Source: Roseibium polysiphoniae
GTDB taxonomy: Bacteria > Pseudomonadota > Alphaproteobacteria > Rhizobiales > Stappiaceae
DNA length: 64,000 nucleotides
Assembly (NCBI RefSeq): GCF_014842925.1
Contig: NZ_JACYXJ010000002.1
Coordinates: 124,001-188,000, forward strand
Reading direction: 5' to 3'
Positions 1-9,405 of this stretch are shown in pieces (position 1 is the first letter of the stretch; each line of letters starts with the position of its first letter). The notes below the pieces were generated by a model. The model was not told the origin of the DNA. It did no database searches and saw only the letters and a program-made list of their open reading frames with translations. Position numbers and translations under genes: made by a program.

Positions 1-61
1 GTAGTGCGTCGATGCTGCGCTGCAAGGGCGGCGGCGCGATTGCCGCTGCCGGAAATCCGGT

Positions 62-820
62 TCAGGCGTCGGGATCGAAGCCCTCAAAGACGATCTGATC
101 GGCATATTTGGCTGCGCGCAGCCGCTGATTTTCGGTCCGGACTGTCCAGGTCATGATCGGAAGGCCGAAGAACCTGCGCCAAAAGCCAGGTGCCAGGCTC
201 GGCAGATCGCGGATACCGTAGGAAATGAAGTGCGGACGCGTGCGCGGAATATGAAGCATGTGGCGCAAGATGAAGCGGTCCATCCGGGAAAAGCGGAGGA
301 GCTCGCCTTCGGGCAGGGTCGCGTCGGCAACAATGCCGCGCAGAACCTCGGGCCGGTGTGCCCTTGCAATCGGCAGCATGTCGGGGTCGAAGGTCTTGAT
401 GCAGGCAGGGCCATCATAGGCTTCGACCTGCTCGACAACGCGCCTGACGAAGTCCGCCTGGGCGCCGGGAACCAGCCGCGATTTGATCTCGATGACGAGC
501 GGGACCTTGCCGGCGACCAGATCAAACAGATCCTGCAACAGCCAGAGATTGTCGGTGCCCGTCTGCATCGGCAGCTTGACCAGTTCGGCCGAGGTCTTTT
601 CGATCACGGGGCCTTTGGACTGAACGAGCCGGTCCAGGGTGTAATCGTGATAGACCAGCGCTTCGCCGTCGGCGGTTTCCTGAACATCGACCTCGATGGC
701 GAAATTGCGCTCGACGGCAGCACGGATCGCGGAAGGCGTGTTTTCGATGCAGCCGTTGTCGGCATCATGAAGTCCGCGATGGGCGATTGGCCGCGCCAGC
801 AGCTCGGAAACCTTGGTCAT
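62..820 (-). CDS. Glycerophosphodiester phosphodiesterase family protein
   Basis: This 252-residue protein has the hallmarks of the bacterial GDPD TIM-barrel family, which hydrolyses glycerophosphodiesters to glycerol 3-phosphate and an alcohol. Visible are the HRG motif at residues 14-16, ENT at 26-28, the metal-binding E43-x-D45 pair, H58-D59, and an IEIK strand near residue 112. There is no signal peptide, so it is probably cytosolic like UgpQ. The ATG lies 83 bp downstream of the RidA-family gene on the same strand, so the two may be co-transcribed. The length is normal for the small cytosolic type. The exact substrate cannot be read from sequence. Confidence 0.9.
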   Translation of the reverse strand: MTKVSELLARPIAHRGLHDADNGCIENTPSAIRAAVERNFAIEVDVQETADGEALVYHDYTLDRLVQSKGPVIEKTSAELVKLPMQTGTDNLWLLQDLFDLVAGKVPLVIEIKSRLVPGAQADFVRRVVEQVEAYDGPACIKTFDPDMLPIARAHRPEVLRGIVADATLPEGELLRFSRMDRFILRHMLHIPRTRPHFISYGIRDLPSLAPGFWRRFFGLPIMTWTVRTENQRLRAAKYADQIVFEGFDPDA

Positions 821-903
821 GGATTTAGGGCCTCGGGAAGAAGAGTACGGACGGCCTGTCTAGCCGTCCGTCATGTCGGTCGTGTTGCAGAAGATGCCGA
901 GAT

Positions 904-1368
904 TCAGGCGATTTCGAAGATCGCTTCGATTTCCACGCCTGCGCCAAAGGGCAGGGAGGCTGCACTGACGGCTGAGCGGGCGTGACGGCCCTTGTCGCCC
1001 ATGGCCTCGACCAGAAAGTCGGACGCACCGTTGATCACCTGAGGCTGCTGCGCAAAGTCGCCGTCTGAGTTGACGAAGCCGACGATCTTCACAAGCCGGG
1101 CGATCTTTTCCAGGTCGCCGGTGGCTGCCTTGGCCTGGGCCAGAAGATTGATGGCGCACAGGCGCGCAGCGGACTTGCCGTCCTTGACCGAAAGATCGCC
1201 GCCGACCTTGCCGACATATTCAAGGCCCTCTGGACCCATCGGCAGCTGGCCGGAAATGAACAGCTGATTGCCGGTCAGGACGTAGGGCACGTAGTTGGCA
1301 GCCGGTGCAGATGGCGAGGGCAGGGTGACACCCAGGTCTGCAAGGCGGCTTTCGATGGTCTGGCTCAT
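904..1368 (-). CDS. RidA family protein (YjgF/YER057c/UK114)
   Basis: The 154-residue protein belongs to the Rid family, whose archetype RidA hydrolyses reactive enamine/imine intermediates made by PLP enzymes. The C-terminal signature is intact: ARSAV, LPFGAGVEIEAI, with R131 at the position of the conserved arginine that binds the substrate carboxylate. It is longer than the about 130-residue RidA archetype and has a distinct N-terminus, which fits the longer Rid subfamilies common in Hyphomicrobiales. Enzymatic activity is therefore inferred, not certain. It is followed by the phosphodiesterase gene on the same strand. Confidence 0.88.
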   Translation of the reverse strand: MSQTIESRLADLGVTLPSPSAPAANYVPYVLTGNQLFISGQLPMGPEGLEYVGKVGGDLSVKDGKSAARLCAINLLAQAKAATGDLEKIARLVKIVGFVNSDGDFAQQPQVINGASDFLVEAMGDKGRHARSAVSAASLPFGAGVEIEAIFEIA

Positions 1369-1606
1369 GGCGTGAAGGCTCCGGAAAGATCAAATCTGAC
1401 GAGTTCTTGGCGTAAATGAGGGGCCGCTGCAAGGGCAAAACCGCCACTGAGAGGCGGTCTCGTGCTGCATGATGTGCGCTATTTTATCCAGATCAGCGGA
1501 TTGTTGCGCCGCAGGTCTGGCGGTGCGCGGGGGAAGTGCCTAAAGTCGTGATCACCTTATGTGCCTGCACCGGCAGGCTCGGATTACGCGTGGATGGGAG
1601 ACGTTG

Positions 1607-2461
1607 ATGCAGCTCAGGGCCGGAAACATGATTTACGCTGCCTCTCTGCAGGCTGCCCTTGTTTTGACGGGAAGTTTTGCTGCAGCCGCCGCGCCGGGCC
1701 TCGGACTTGCGCCGCATCGCGCCATCTATGACATGGAGTTGGGAGAGGCGGAGGAACACTCTGGTATCGCCTCTCTGTCCGGACTGATGGTCTACGACTT
1801 TTCCGGCAGCGCATGCGAAGGCTACAGCATCAGTTTTCGTTTCGTTACCCGCTTTCAGAGCGTGGAGGGTGGTTCCCAGGTGACGGATCTGCGCACCTCG
1901 TCCCACGAAAGCGGCGATGGATACAGCTACCAGTTTTTGTCCAAGACCTATGTGGACCAGAAGCTGGTGGAGGCGACCCGCGGCACGGCAAAAGATCTTG
2001 AGGGCGCCAAGAGTGTCGACTTGAAAGAGCCGGAAGAACGGGCGTTCGAGATCGACAAGTCGACACTGTTTCCGACAGTGCATTTGAGAAAAATCATCGA
2101 GGCGGCGAAAGGCGGTGAGAGCTTTCTCGTGTCCGAGGTCTATGACGGCTCTGAAACCGGCGACAAGATTTACCAGACCACGACGGTGATCGGCGAGCCT
2201 CGGCTGGAGCGGATCCCGGTGAAGGGATCTGCAGACGCGTCCGTCGTCAATGTGCCGCAAGTGACCCATTGGCCGGTGACCATCGCCTATTTCGATTCCA
2301 CGGTGAGCGATGGCGGTGAGCAGCTTCCTGTCTATCAGCTCTCCTTCCTGCTCTATGAAAACGGCATCAGCCGCCGCATGTCGCTCGACTATGGCGATTT
2401 CGTCATCAAGGGATCTTTGCGGGACCTGGAGCTTTATGAAGAGGTGTCCTGCTCCAACTGA
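1607..2461 (+). CDS. eipB: Cell envelope integrity protein EipB (DUF1849 family)
   Basis: The protein (284 residues from this start) matches the DUF1849 family, characterised as the periplasmic beta-spiral protein EipB of Brucella, needed for envelope integrity. An upstream in-frame ATG at 1559 exists, but the ATG at 1607 starts directly before a hydrophobic signal segment (IYAASLQAALVLTG) ending near an Ala-rich cleavage region. Typical features are LAPHRAIYDMEL near the mature N-terminus and two cysteines, one in GSACEGYS and one near the C-terminus (VSCSN), placed as in the EipB disulfide. It stands alone, divergent from the RidA-family gene and convergent with dinB. Confidence 0.85.
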   Translation: MQLRAGNMIYAASLQAALVLTGSFAAAAAPGLGLAPHRAIYDMELGEAEEHSGIASLSGLMVYDFSGSACEGYSISFRFVTRFQSVEGGSQVTDLRTSSHESGDGYSYQFLSKTYVDQKLVEATRGTAKDLEGAKSVDLKEPEERAFEIDKSTLFPTVHLRKIIEAAKGGESFLVSEVYDGSETGDKIYQTTTVIGEPRLERIPVKGSADASVVNVPQVTHWPVTIAYFDSTVSDGGEQLPVYQLSFLLYENGISRRMSLDYGDFVIKGSLRDLELYEEVSCSN

Positions 2462-2497
2462 TGCGGGTCTGCTGGTGGCTGAGCTCTCAGCCTAGTC

Positions 2498-3826
2498 CTA
2501 GGAACCCGGTTTGGACGGCTTGTTGCGCCGGGCTTCGTGCAGCAGACCGCGTTCGACCGCGTCCTTTCCGAACTTGTCGCGCAGCGTGTCCATCGCCAGT
2601 TCTGCCTGTTTTCGCCGGCCGGCGCCTTCATCCAAAAGGTCCTGAGGATCGGCCTGCTCCGATTTGCCCAGGTCACTGACGCCGATGCCGATCAGGCGGA
2701 AACGCCGGCCATCGGTTTCCTTTTCGAGCAAATCAACCCCGGCACGGAAAATGCGATCGGCAAGCTGGGTCGGATCCGGCAGCTGCCGGGCGCGGGTGAT
2801 GCTCTTGAACTCATTGGTCTTGAGTTTCAAGGTCACGGTGCGCCCGGAAATCTCTTCTTTCTTCAGGCGGCGTGAGACTTTTTCCGACAAGTCCAGTAGG
2901 ATCGGCCGCAGCTTGTCGAAACTGGAGATGTCGGTGTTGAAGGTCGTTTCGCTGCTGACGCTCTTTGCGCCTCGCGACGGCGTGACGGTACGGTCGTCTT
3001 CGCCCTGGCAGAGCTTGGCCATGCGCAGACCCATGGCGCCATAGCGCCGAGCGAGATCGGTGCCGTCCATGGTCTGAAGTTGGCCGATGGTTTCGATGCC
3101 GTCCGCTGCCAGTGTCTTTTGAAACACCTTGCCGACACCCCAGATCATTCCCACGGGCTTGTCTGCGAGAAATGTCTTCGCCTCGGCCTGGCCGATCACC
3201 GAAAAGCCGCGTGGTTTTTCCAGATCCGATGCCAGCTTTGCCAGAAACTTGTTGGGAGCCAGGCCGACAGATGCGCTGATGCCGATGTCCTGTTCCAAAT
3301 GCCGAATGAAAGCGGCAAGAGTTTCGGCCGCTGTCGCGTGATGCAGTCGCTCCGTGCCGGTCAGATCCAGAAAGGCTTCATCGATGGAAATCGGTTCGAC
3401 GAGCGGCGTCAGAGCGCGCATGCGCTCGCGGATCTCGCGGCCGACCTTGGCGTATTTGTCCATATTCGGCTTGACGACGACCGCATCCGGGCAGGCCTCC
3501 ATGGCCTTGAACATCGGCATGGCGGAGCGAACGCCATAGATCCTGGCGATGTAGCAACAGGTCGAGACAACGCCGCGCTGGCCGCCGCCGACGATCACCG
3601 GCAGGTCCCGCAATTCCGGATTGTCGCGCTTTTCGACCGATGCATAGAAGGCATCGCAGTCAATGTGGGCGATGGTGAGTTGGTCCAGCTCGGAATGCTT
3701 CAAGAGCCTTGGGCTGCCGCAGGACGAACAGCGGGCGCGCGTGATGGCCGGACGCGCGCCACAGTCCCGGCACAGGGCTTTTTTCATGGCGTGCGGGGCA
3801 TCGGGCGTTTGAGCGTCCTGGGTCAT
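2498..3826 (-). CDS. dinB: DNA polymerase IV (Y-family, zinc-ribbon N-terminus)
   Basis: Y-family translesion polymerase. The palm motifs are present ([14 protein letters not shown] and SIDEAFLD carry the catalytic acidic residues), followed by the helix-hairpin-helix thumb and the little-finger domain. An extra N-terminal segment before the palm carries two CxxC pairs (CRDCGARP and CSSCGSP), a zinc ribbon seen in alphaproteobacterial DinB. The reading frame stays open to an ATG at 3901, which would overlap the upstream HAD gene by 26 bp. I prefer the ATG at 3826, giving 442 residues, but neither start has a strong ribosome binding site. It is likely the last gene of a unit with the HAD gene and DUF3572. 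Confidence 0.93.
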   Translation of the reverse strand: MTQDAQTPDAPHAMKKALCRDCGARPAITRARCSSCGSPRLLKHSELDQLTIAHIDCDAFYASVEKRDNPELRDLPVIVGGGQRGVVSTCCYIARIYGVRSAMPMFKAMEACPDAVVVKPNMDKYAKVGREIRERMRALTPLVEPISIDEAFLDLTGTERLHHATAAETLAAFIRHLEQDIGISASVGLAPNKFLAKLASDLEKPRGFSVIGQAEAKTFLADKPVGMIWGVGKVFQKTLAADGIETIGQLQTMDGTDLARRYGAMGLRMAKLCQGEDDRTVTPSRGAKSVSSETTFNTDISSFDKLRPILLDLSEKVSRRLKKEEISGRTVTLKLKTNEFKSITRARQLPDPTQLADRIFRAGVDLLEKETDGRRFRLIGIGVSDLGKSEQADPQDLLDEGAGRRKQAELAMDTLRDKFGKDAVERGLLHEARRNKPSKPGS

Positions 3827-3875
3827 CGTGCTGTCGGTCCAAGAAGCGGGAGGCTGATGCGGTGAAGCTCCGCGT

Positions 3876-4547
3876 TCAGGCCTCCTGCAGCGTAGTGGCA
3901 ATGAAGCTTGCTGTCTCGTCCCAGTCCCCGGTCAGCAAGTCGATGTGCGGTTCCGGCGTGACATTGGCTCGAAAGCGGTCATCTGCGATGAACTGGATGA
4001 GCGTCGCCGATGGCAGGCTGGCATGGACGGAGGTGTGATTGGTCGGACTGTCGTCAATAAAGACCACCGGCGCTGGCCGGCCTGCCGAAAGAGCTGCGAC
4101 CGCGCCGCCCTTGGGCCCCGAGTTTGTCAGCACCGGATAGGTGATGCCGAAACCGGCGAGCAGTGTTTCCCGGATCGGCTTGTTGTGGGCTCCAGGAAGG
4201 TTCGTCAGTAGCAAGACCTCGTGATTTTCCGAGATCCGGGCAAGACCGGTGTCCGCACCCTCGACCATCTCCTGGCGGTGGCTTTCCTCATCGAAGAAGC
4301 GGACCAGGTGTCGGCGCACATCGTCATTGGAAAGTGGTGTCTCGTCACCCCTTCGCGCGATGTTGCCATGGAACTTGTAGCTGTGACGCAGAAAGATCAG
4401 GTCGTTTGCCGTCAGGTAGCGTTCGAGATGGCTGATCAAGTGGAGGATGACCTCATCGACGTCGCAGATCACCAGGGGCCGGTCCGAAGCGGGCAGGGCG
4501 GCAATCTGGTCGAGGACATGACGGGAGGCGGTCTGTGGTTCAGGCAT
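3876..4547 (-). CDS. HAD-superfamily hydrolase-like protein
   Basis: A 223-residue protein with the order of HAD motifs. Motif I is VICDVDEV (D29 nucleophile, D31), motif II is LLLTNL, a lysine sits in SGPKGGAV as motif III, and motif IV is [10 protein letters not shown]. These predict a Mg-dependent phosphatase or phosphotransferase, but the substrate is unknown. The start overlaps the end of DUF3572 by 8 bp, so translation is probably coupled. The gene sits between DUF3572 and dinB. The cap region between motifs I and II is rich in charged residues and is not one I recognise. Confidence 0.72.
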   Translation of the reverse strand: MPEPQTASRHVLDQIAALPASDRPLVICDVDEVILHLISHLERYLTANDLIFLRHSYKFHGNIARRGDETPLSNDDVRRHLVRFFDEESHRQEMVEGADTGLARISENHEVLLLTNLPGAHNKPIRETLLAGFGITYPVLTNSGPKGGAVAALSAGRPAPVVFIDDSPTNHTSVHASLPSATLIQFIADDRFRANVTPEPHIDLLTGDWDETASFIATTLQEA

Positions 4548-4839
4548 AGTCGGCAGGGTCTCCGGCCAGGGCGAAGCGGGCGGCGGCGATCATGGTCGGC
4601 CGGACGCCGGAATTCTCGCAGTAGCTGAGAAGCAGGGCTTCATCCATCATGTAGAACTCCAGGACACCGGCGAGAAAGCCGGGCTCTTCCGCCGCTTCAC
4701 GAATCAATTCCGGTCCGATTCCGGAGACGGCCAGAAAGCGTCCGACCTGCTCGGGCTCGCGGGTCAGGTGCAAAAGCGCTTCCGTCGCGATTTCCTGAGC
4801 CTTGTCAAAGGTCATCGAGGATGGTGAACGTCCATTCAT
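4540..4839 (-). CDS. DUF3572 domain-containing protein
   Basis: A 99-residue alpha-helical protein recognisable as DUF3572, a family of unknown function found next to divK in many alphaproteobacteria. The pattern LSYCENSGVRPTMIAAARFAL near the C-terminus is typical, and the GDP tail follows it. A second in-frame ATG at 4815 is possible. I kept 4839 because a GGAAAGG lies upstream, although somewhat far. It is divergent from divK across a gap of about 140 bp. No catalytic residues can be proposed. Confidence 0.85.
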   Translation of the reverse strand: MNGRSPSSMTFDKAQEIATEALLHLTREPEQVGRFLAVSGIGPELIREAAEEPGFLAGVLEFYMMDEALLLSYCENSGVRPTMIAAARFALAGDPADYA

Positions 4840-4981
4840 TGCGAATTTTTGCCTTTCCGAAACGATTCCACGCTAAAAGGGAAGCTACTGTGGTGTGGGG
4901 GCGTGTTCCACTGCCGAATGGCAGCGGTGTGCATTCAAGTGACAAATTACCGGCGCGATGCCGGATCTGAAGGGCCGAGCA

Positions 4982-5353
4982 ATGGCGAAAACCGTGCTGA
5001 TCGTGGAAGACAACGAGCTGAACATGAAGCTTTTTCATGACCTGCTCGAAGCGCACGGCTATGATACGCTGCAAACCAGAACGGGGATAGAGGCGCTTGA
5101 GCTTGCTCGCGCCCACCGTCCGGACCTGATCCTGATGGATATCCAGCTGCCGGAGGTTTCCGGGCTTGAGGTCACTAAGTGGATCAAGGAAGACGACGAT
5201 CTTCGCACGATTCCGGTGATTGCCGTCACCGCCTTCGCGATGAAGGGGGACGAGGAGCGGATCCGCCAGGGCGGCTGCGAGGCCTATATCTCCAAGCCGA
5301 TCTCTGTTGCACGTTTCCTGGAGACTGTTCGCTCTTACCTAGGTGACGCCTGA
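4982..5353 (+). CDS. divK: Cell-cycle response regulator DivK
   Basis: A 123-residue stand-alone receiver domain. The phosphorylation site is D53 (LILMDIQLP), the acidic pocket is E9-D10, and the switch residues T83 (VTAFAM) and K105 (SKP) are in place. It closely resembles DivK of Caulobacter and Brucella, the PleC/DivJ target that controls the CtrA pathway and cell polarity. Start chosen at 4982 because AAGGG lies 7 bases upstream; an upstream ATG at 4958 has no such site. In Caulobacter and most rhizobia pleD follows directly. Here the next genes are a chemoreceptor and rpmG. Confidence 0.93.
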   Translation: MAKTVLIVEDNELNMKLFHDLLEAHGYDTLQTRTGIEALELARAHRPDLILMDIQLPEVSGLEVTKWIKEDDDLRTIPVIAVTAFAMKGDEERIRQGGCEAYISKPISVARFLETVRSYLGDA

Positions 5354-6005
5354 GGGACATCTTGGCTTCCTCAGGAGTCGTTTCGGGCAAGCAAGATTTT
5401 CGTGATTTCCAGGGCTCGCGGCCTTGAGATGCAACTCGTGCAGCACACACGAACGCATTCTTGATTCACATTAAGGTTACGAATTTACTAAGTTATGACC
5501 CTGCTTGTGCAAAATCGCCTGCCGTAGTTGATTTCCCGCACCACTCTTGTAGGTTGACCTCGCGTTGGTATGGATCAATCGCATCCATCTGATGCCAAAT
5601 CGCTTCTAGCGATCAGTTTCCCTACGGGGCGCTCAGGTCCGCCGCATCTCCTGGGTCCGTGGGGCAGGCCGGTGCGGAACGAGTCGAAGAGTGGCCTCCT
5701 CGTTGCTTGTTTCCCACCGGCCACCTTCTGGGCAACTGCCTCTCCGCGTCTCTGGGTCGTTGAAATAACCGCTTGCACCTCGAATTTTTTACGAGGGGTG
5801 AAAGTGTGTCGTTTCGTGCCTTTTTCCTGCTTTATTTTCCTCCCTAATGCTTAGCCTGCGTAGAAGTCGAGTTTTTGACATTTTTCAACCTTGCGTGAAA
5901 CTGTAGGTAAAATATGAATATAACGCTCATATATAGTAGATTTACTTGGTATTAATGGTCCCGGGCGATGTCTAACGTAGTGATAACTCTACGGTTGGAG
6001 CCCAA
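5354..6005. other. 652-bp intergenic region before the chemoreceptor gene
   Basis: No convincing gene. The first 400 bases are of ordinary composition. The 94-codon reading frame at 5570-5854 has no ribosome binding site and an unprotein-like composition. The last 150 bases before the chemoreceptor are clearly AT-rich (roughly 5850-5960), probably the promoter region of that gene. I found neither a riboswitch fold nor a TTAA-N7-TTAA CtrA site. Confidence 0.5.
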
Positions 6006-7721
6006 ATGACCCGGCTTTTGTCTTCTATGAAAATGTCGACCGCAATGGCTGTGGCCAGTGGTGGATTTCTCGCCCTTGCAATGATTGTTGTCGGCTTCAT
6101 TGTTTACTCAGTCGCCGACAATCAGGCCGTTAACGGCGCCATGGCGAAACAGGACGTAAACCTTCGCGTTGCTGCGACAATGCTTACCGAGGAGATCGAG
6201 GGCGTCGAAGTCAATTGGACCGGCTCTGGCGATGTCAGCCGGATCGAGATTGCAGCTCTTCCGGAGTTCACCTCTCACGAATTGATCGATGCAATCGGAC
6301 GTATGACCGGCGAAACCGCGACGGTTTTTGCGTGGGATCCCGAGACAAGCGACTTCTGGCGCAAGACGACAAACATCATCAAGCCGGACGGCAAGCGCGC
6401 AGTCGGTACCCCGCTTGGCAAAAACGGCGCCGTCTATCCGGTGGTGACCAAGGGGCAGACGTTCCACGGTCAGGCCACGATCCTCGGCAAGGACTACTAC
6501 ACGATCTATCAGCCGATCTTCACGCCCTCGAATGAGATCATCGGCATCTTGTATGCTGGTGTCGAGAAGGCCGCGATCGTCGCCAACATTTCCGAACTCA
6601 TGACCAAGTTCACGATGTTCGTCCTGCCGGTCGTGCTCGTCGCTGTGGCGTTGACCGTCTTCATGGTCAAGATCCTGCTTCGTCCGATTACGCGGCTGGC
6701 CGAGATCACCAGCCGCATCGCAGATGATGAACTCGATATCGATGTGCCCCATGCCGAACGGACCGATCAGATCGGCCAGATGGCACAGGCGATCGAGACT
6801 TTGAAGGCCAAGTCGCTCGAGCGTGTGGAATATGCCAACCAGCAGGTTGCCAACGACGCAGCTTCGGCAGAGCGTCAGAGCCGCATCGAGCAGCTGATCG
6901 GCAGCTTCCGCTCCACGGTCGAAACGCTTCTGGCATCTGTTGGCGAGACCGCCGTTGGCCTAGACAGCACTGCGCAGTCCCTGACAGAGATCGCACGGGA
7001 AAGCTCCGGCTATGCGGATGAAACCCAGGGCTCTTCTGCAGAAGCAACCCAGAACGTTCAGACGGTTGCCAGCGCAGCTGAGGAGCTGGCTGCCTCCATC
7101 GGCGAAATCTCCCGCCAGGTTGCCCAGACGACGGAAGTTGTCGGCCGCGCCACGGAAGGCACACGCGTCACCAACGAGAAGGTCGAAGGGCTTGCAGCTT
7201 CCGCGACCAAGATCGGCGAAGTCGTGACCCTCATCCAGGCCATTGCCGAGCAGACCAACCTTCTGGCTCTGAACGCCACGATCGAGGCCGCTCGTGCCGG
7301 TGAAGCCGGTAAGGGCTTTGCGGTTGTTGCATCGGAAGTGAAGGAACTGGCGACCCAGACCTCCAAGGCAACCGAGGAAATCGGCGCACAGATCGCCGCG
7401 ATCCAGAACGCCACGAAAGAGTCGGTCCAGGCGATTGCCGAGATCACCGAGATCATGGAAGAGGTGAACAACTACACCACGACCATCTCCTCGGCTGTGG
7501 AAGAGCAGGGCAGCGCCACCACCGAGATCTCCCAGAACGTCCAGCGGGCGGCCATGGGAACCACCTCGGTCTCCTCCAGCATGTCCAAGCTGTCAGAAGC
7601 GGTCACACAGACCTCGACCTCTGCAGAGATGGTTCTGGCCGCGTCCGGCGAGCTGGGCTCCAAGACAGAATCCCTCAAGGGCGAAGTCGAGCAGTTCCTC
7701 AACGAGGTTGCTGCCGCCTGA
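6006..7721 (+). CDS. Methyl-accepting chemotaxis protein with periplasmic Cache domain
   Basis: A 571-residue transmembrane chemoreceptor. TM1 is about residues 14-36. The periplasmic ligand-binding domain of about 165 residues looks like a Cache_3-Cache_2 type ([13 protein letters not shown], then [12 protein letters not shown] and IGILYAGV). TM2 is about 203-223, followed by HAMP (RPITRLAEI...) and a long coiled-coil signalling domain. The conserved hairpin tip is near residues 408-445 ([20 protein letters not shown]). There is no C-terminal CheR-binding pentapeptide. TTGGAG precedes the ATG. The gene is monocistronic, with its own terminator, and occupies the position where pleD is usual after divK. 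The ligand cannot be deduced. Confidence 0.93.
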   Translation: MTRLLSSMKMSTAMAVASGGFLALAMIVVGFIVYSVADNQAVNGAMAKQDVNLRVAATMLTEEIEGVEVNWTGSGDVSRIEIAALPEFTSHELIDAIGRMTGETATVFAWDPETSDFWRKTTNIIKPDGKRAVGTPLGKNGAVYPVVTKGQTFHGQATILGKDYYTIYQPIFTPSNEIIGILYAGVEKAAIVANISELMTKFTMFVLPVVLVAVALTVFMVKILLRPITRLAEITSRIADDELDIDVPHAERTDQIGQMAQAIETLKAKSLERVEYANQQVANDAASAERQSRIEQLIGSFRSTVETLLASVGETAVGLDSTAQSLTEIARESSGYADETQGSSAEATQNVQTVASAAEELAASIGEISRQVAQTTEVVGRATEGTRVTNEKVEGLAASATKIGEVVTLIQAIAEQTNLLALNATIEAARAGEAGKGFAVVASEVKELATQTSKATEEIGAQIAAIQNATKESVQAIAEITEIMEEVNNYTTTISSAVEEQGSATTEISQNVQRAAMGTTSVSSSMSKLSEAVTQTSTSAEMVLAASGELGSKTESLKGEVEQFLNEVAAA

Positions 7722-7743
7722 TCCAGACGGACCTCCAGTCACG

Positions 7744-7775
7744 AAAAAGCCCGCCGAAATTCGGCGGGCTTTTTT
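7744..7775. terminator. Bidirectional rho-independent terminator
   Basis: A perfect 8-bp or longer stem (AAGCCCGCCGA / TCGGCGGGCTT) with a short AT loop is flanked by an A-run on the left and a T-run on the right. It can therefore stop both the chemoreceptor transcript and the convergent rpmG transcript. Confidence 0.9.
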
Positions 7776-7797
7776 GTATTCAGAGCTAGATCAAGAA

Positions 7798-7965
7798 TTA
7801 CTTGATCTTGGCTTCCTTGAATTCCACGTGCTTCTTGGCAACCGGATCGTACTTCCGGACGACCATTTTTTCGGTCATCGTGCGGGAGTTTTTCTTGGTC
7901 ACGTAGAAAAAGCCGGTGTCGGCCGTGGAGAGAAGCTTGATCTTGATTGTTGTCGCCTTGGCCAT
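7798..7965 (-). CDS. rpmG: 50S ribosomal protein L33
   Basis: A 55-residue basic protein, read on the minus strand, starting [20 protein letters not shown] and ending with the KEAKIK tail. This is the standard alphaproteobacterial L33. The segment [20 protein letters not shown] is the family core. It has none of the CxxC pairs of the zinc-binding L33 version, so it is the zinc-independent form. The neighbourhood (divK before, rnr and topA after) is the usual one in Hyphomicrobiales. It is convergent with the chemoreceptor gene and ends 23 bases from the shared terminator. Confidence 0.95.
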   Translation of the reverse strand: MAKATTIKIKLLSTADTGFFYVTKKNSRTMTEKMVVRKYDPVAKKHVEFKEAKIK

Positions 7966-8162
7966 GGCCTTAGATCCTGTTTTGTATGATTGGGCAAACG
8001 GTTCTTATGGCCAGGGTCGCTGGCGATCATTCTGCCCCAGATTTCCGAAATCAGCGCGCAAAGTACTCATCAATGGGGCAAAGTCAAGCTTTGCCGTGGT
8101 GTGGCGGTGAAAACTGCCGATTAGCGCAGTTTTGAGTGCCTGAGCGCCATCTTGCAGTCTTG

Positions 8163-8927
8163 TCAGAGAAGGGTTCTCTGAAAGTCACCCCTTTGGAAGA
8201 AGTAGAAGGGCACAGGTGATTCCGGCGCAAGGTCGGGGTCGGACTGAAGCCGCTCTCCCAGATCCGACAGAACCCGCTTGGTGATCATCGGCAGTTCATC
8301 CATGGCGCCTGCCTCGTCCAGGGTGAGCCAGACGATGTCCTCAAGCTCTCCGGAGGGGCCTGTGCCGCTTTCGAGGCGGTCTGCGATGGCATCTGCAGAA
8401 ACCGCGAGAAAGCGCGTGTCGAAGCGCCTGGAGCGGTTTGGCGGTGTGATGGCTCTCGCGATCATCCTCAAGGGTTCGAGATCGGGTTCGATGCCCCGCT
8501 CGGCAAAGTCCTCGAAGCCCTTGCCGAGGCGCAGATTCTCGATCGCTTCGGCGCGGCGGCCGATGAAGAGGCCCGCTTCCTCGAAGGTTTCGCGGATCGC
8601 AGCCAGTGCGAATGCGCGTACGCGCGACTGCGTTCTTGGCCGTTTCAGCTGCTCGGACAGTTTTGCCTCGACGACCGGATGATAGCCGAGCGCGACCGGA
8701 ATGCGGGAATCTGCCGGATCGACGCGGCCGCCGGGAAACACGAACTTGCCCGGCATGAAGGTGTGGCGCACGTGACGGCGCCCCATCAGGACGCGGGTGT
8801 CCTTGCCCTTGCCATCCAGGATGAGCAGGGTGGCAGCGTCCTTGGGCCGGATGTAGGGGTGTTTTCCACCCTGTTCGTCCTTGGCCAGCTGGGCCGCCAT
8901 GCCCGTCGTCATCCGTCCAGAGCTCAT
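8163..8927 (-). CDS. NUDIX hydrolase
   Basis: A NUDIX-fold protein (254 residues from this start). FVFPGGRVDPADS is followed, after an insertion, by the RETFEEAGLF helix with the metal-binding glutamates, a split Nudix box as in larger NUDT19/acyl-CoA-type members. Substrates of the superfamily are nucleoside diphosphates linked to another moiety; the exact one is unknown. The frame is open to 9035, but the ATG at 8927 lies just after the DUF983 stop and avoids a 100-bp overlap, so it is preferred. An ATG at 8912 is also possible. It is the end of the rnr-DUF983-NUDIX unit. Confidence 0.82.
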   Translation of the reverse strand: MSSGRMTTGMAAQLAKDEQGGKHPYIRPKDAATLLILDGKGKDTRVLMGRRHVRHTFMPGKFVFPGGRVDPADSRIPVALGYHPVVEAKLSEQLKRPRTQSRVRAFALAAIRETFEEAGLFIGRRAEAIENLRLGKGFEDFAERGIEPDLEPLRMIARAITPPNRSRRFDTRFLAVSADAIADRLESGTGPSGELEDIVWLTLDEAGAMDELPMITKRVLSDLGERLQSDPDLAPESPVPFYFFQRGDFQRTLL

Positions 8928-8934
8928 CGAAATC

Positions 8935-9405
8935 TCACGAGTGATAATGCGCGGTTTCCGCCGGATCCGGTTCCGGCAGGTCCTCGGATGCGTCCGGATC
9001 GAAGCCGTGCATGTAGAGCGCCCACTGGAGGCCAACGAGGGCGCCCTTGATCGGCTGCAGCATGCCCAGGGACAGGATGATCGTCAGCGGCAACCAGAGC
9101 GCCATATGGACCCACAGTTCCGGGCGGTACATGACCTCGACGATCAGTAATGCCGGGATGATGATATGGCCGACGATGGTGATGGTGAAATAGGGCGGAG
9201 CGTCATCGGCGCGATGGTGATGGATCTCTTCGCCGCAGGCTTCACAGGCGTGAACCGTCTTCAGATAGCCCTTGAACAGCTTTCCCTTGCCGCAGGACGG
9301 GCAGCGGCACATCAGGCCGCGCATCATCGCGGGAAGAATGCGGCGGGCCGGTTTTTCATCGGTGGCCTGTTCTTCGCCCTGCGCGGATCGGTAGGATACG
9401 TTCAT
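8935..9405 (-). CDS. DUF983 zinc-ribbon membrane protein
   Basis: A 156-residue protein with an N-terminal zinc ribbon (CRCPSCGKGKLF and a second CEACG pair), the family signature HHRADDAPPYFTI, then two hydrophobic helices at about residues 74-97 and 101-122, and an acidic tail. This is DUF983, a membrane family of unknown function. Its ATG overlaps the stop of rnr by four bases (ATGA), so translation is likely coupled to RNase R. The same linkage is common in rhizobia. Confidence 0.88.
   Translation of the reverse strand: MNVSYRSAQGEEQATDEKPARRILPAMMRGLMCRCPSCGKGKLFKGYLKTVHACEACGEEIHHHRADDAPPYFTITIVGHIIIPALLIVEVMYRPELWVHMALWLPLTIILSLGMLQPIKGALVGLQWALYMHGFDPDASEDLPEPDPAETAHYHS

Noticed and set aside
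1-61. Possible start of a further minus-strand gene after the phosphodiesterase gene
   Set aside because: An open minus-strand frame exists, but 61 bases do not allow an identification or a start codon call.
2462-2497. CCTAG-TC-CTAGG mini-hairpin between eipB and dinB
   Set aside because: Too short a stem and loop, no T-run; not called as a terminator.
4840-4981. CtrA binding site upstream of divK
   Set aside because: divK is CtrA-regulated in some relatives, but I found no TTAA-N7-TTAA in this gap.
5570-5854. 94-codon frame in the gap before the chemoreceptor
   Set aside because: No ribosome binding site, Trp/Pro/Ser-rich translation, no family resemblance.
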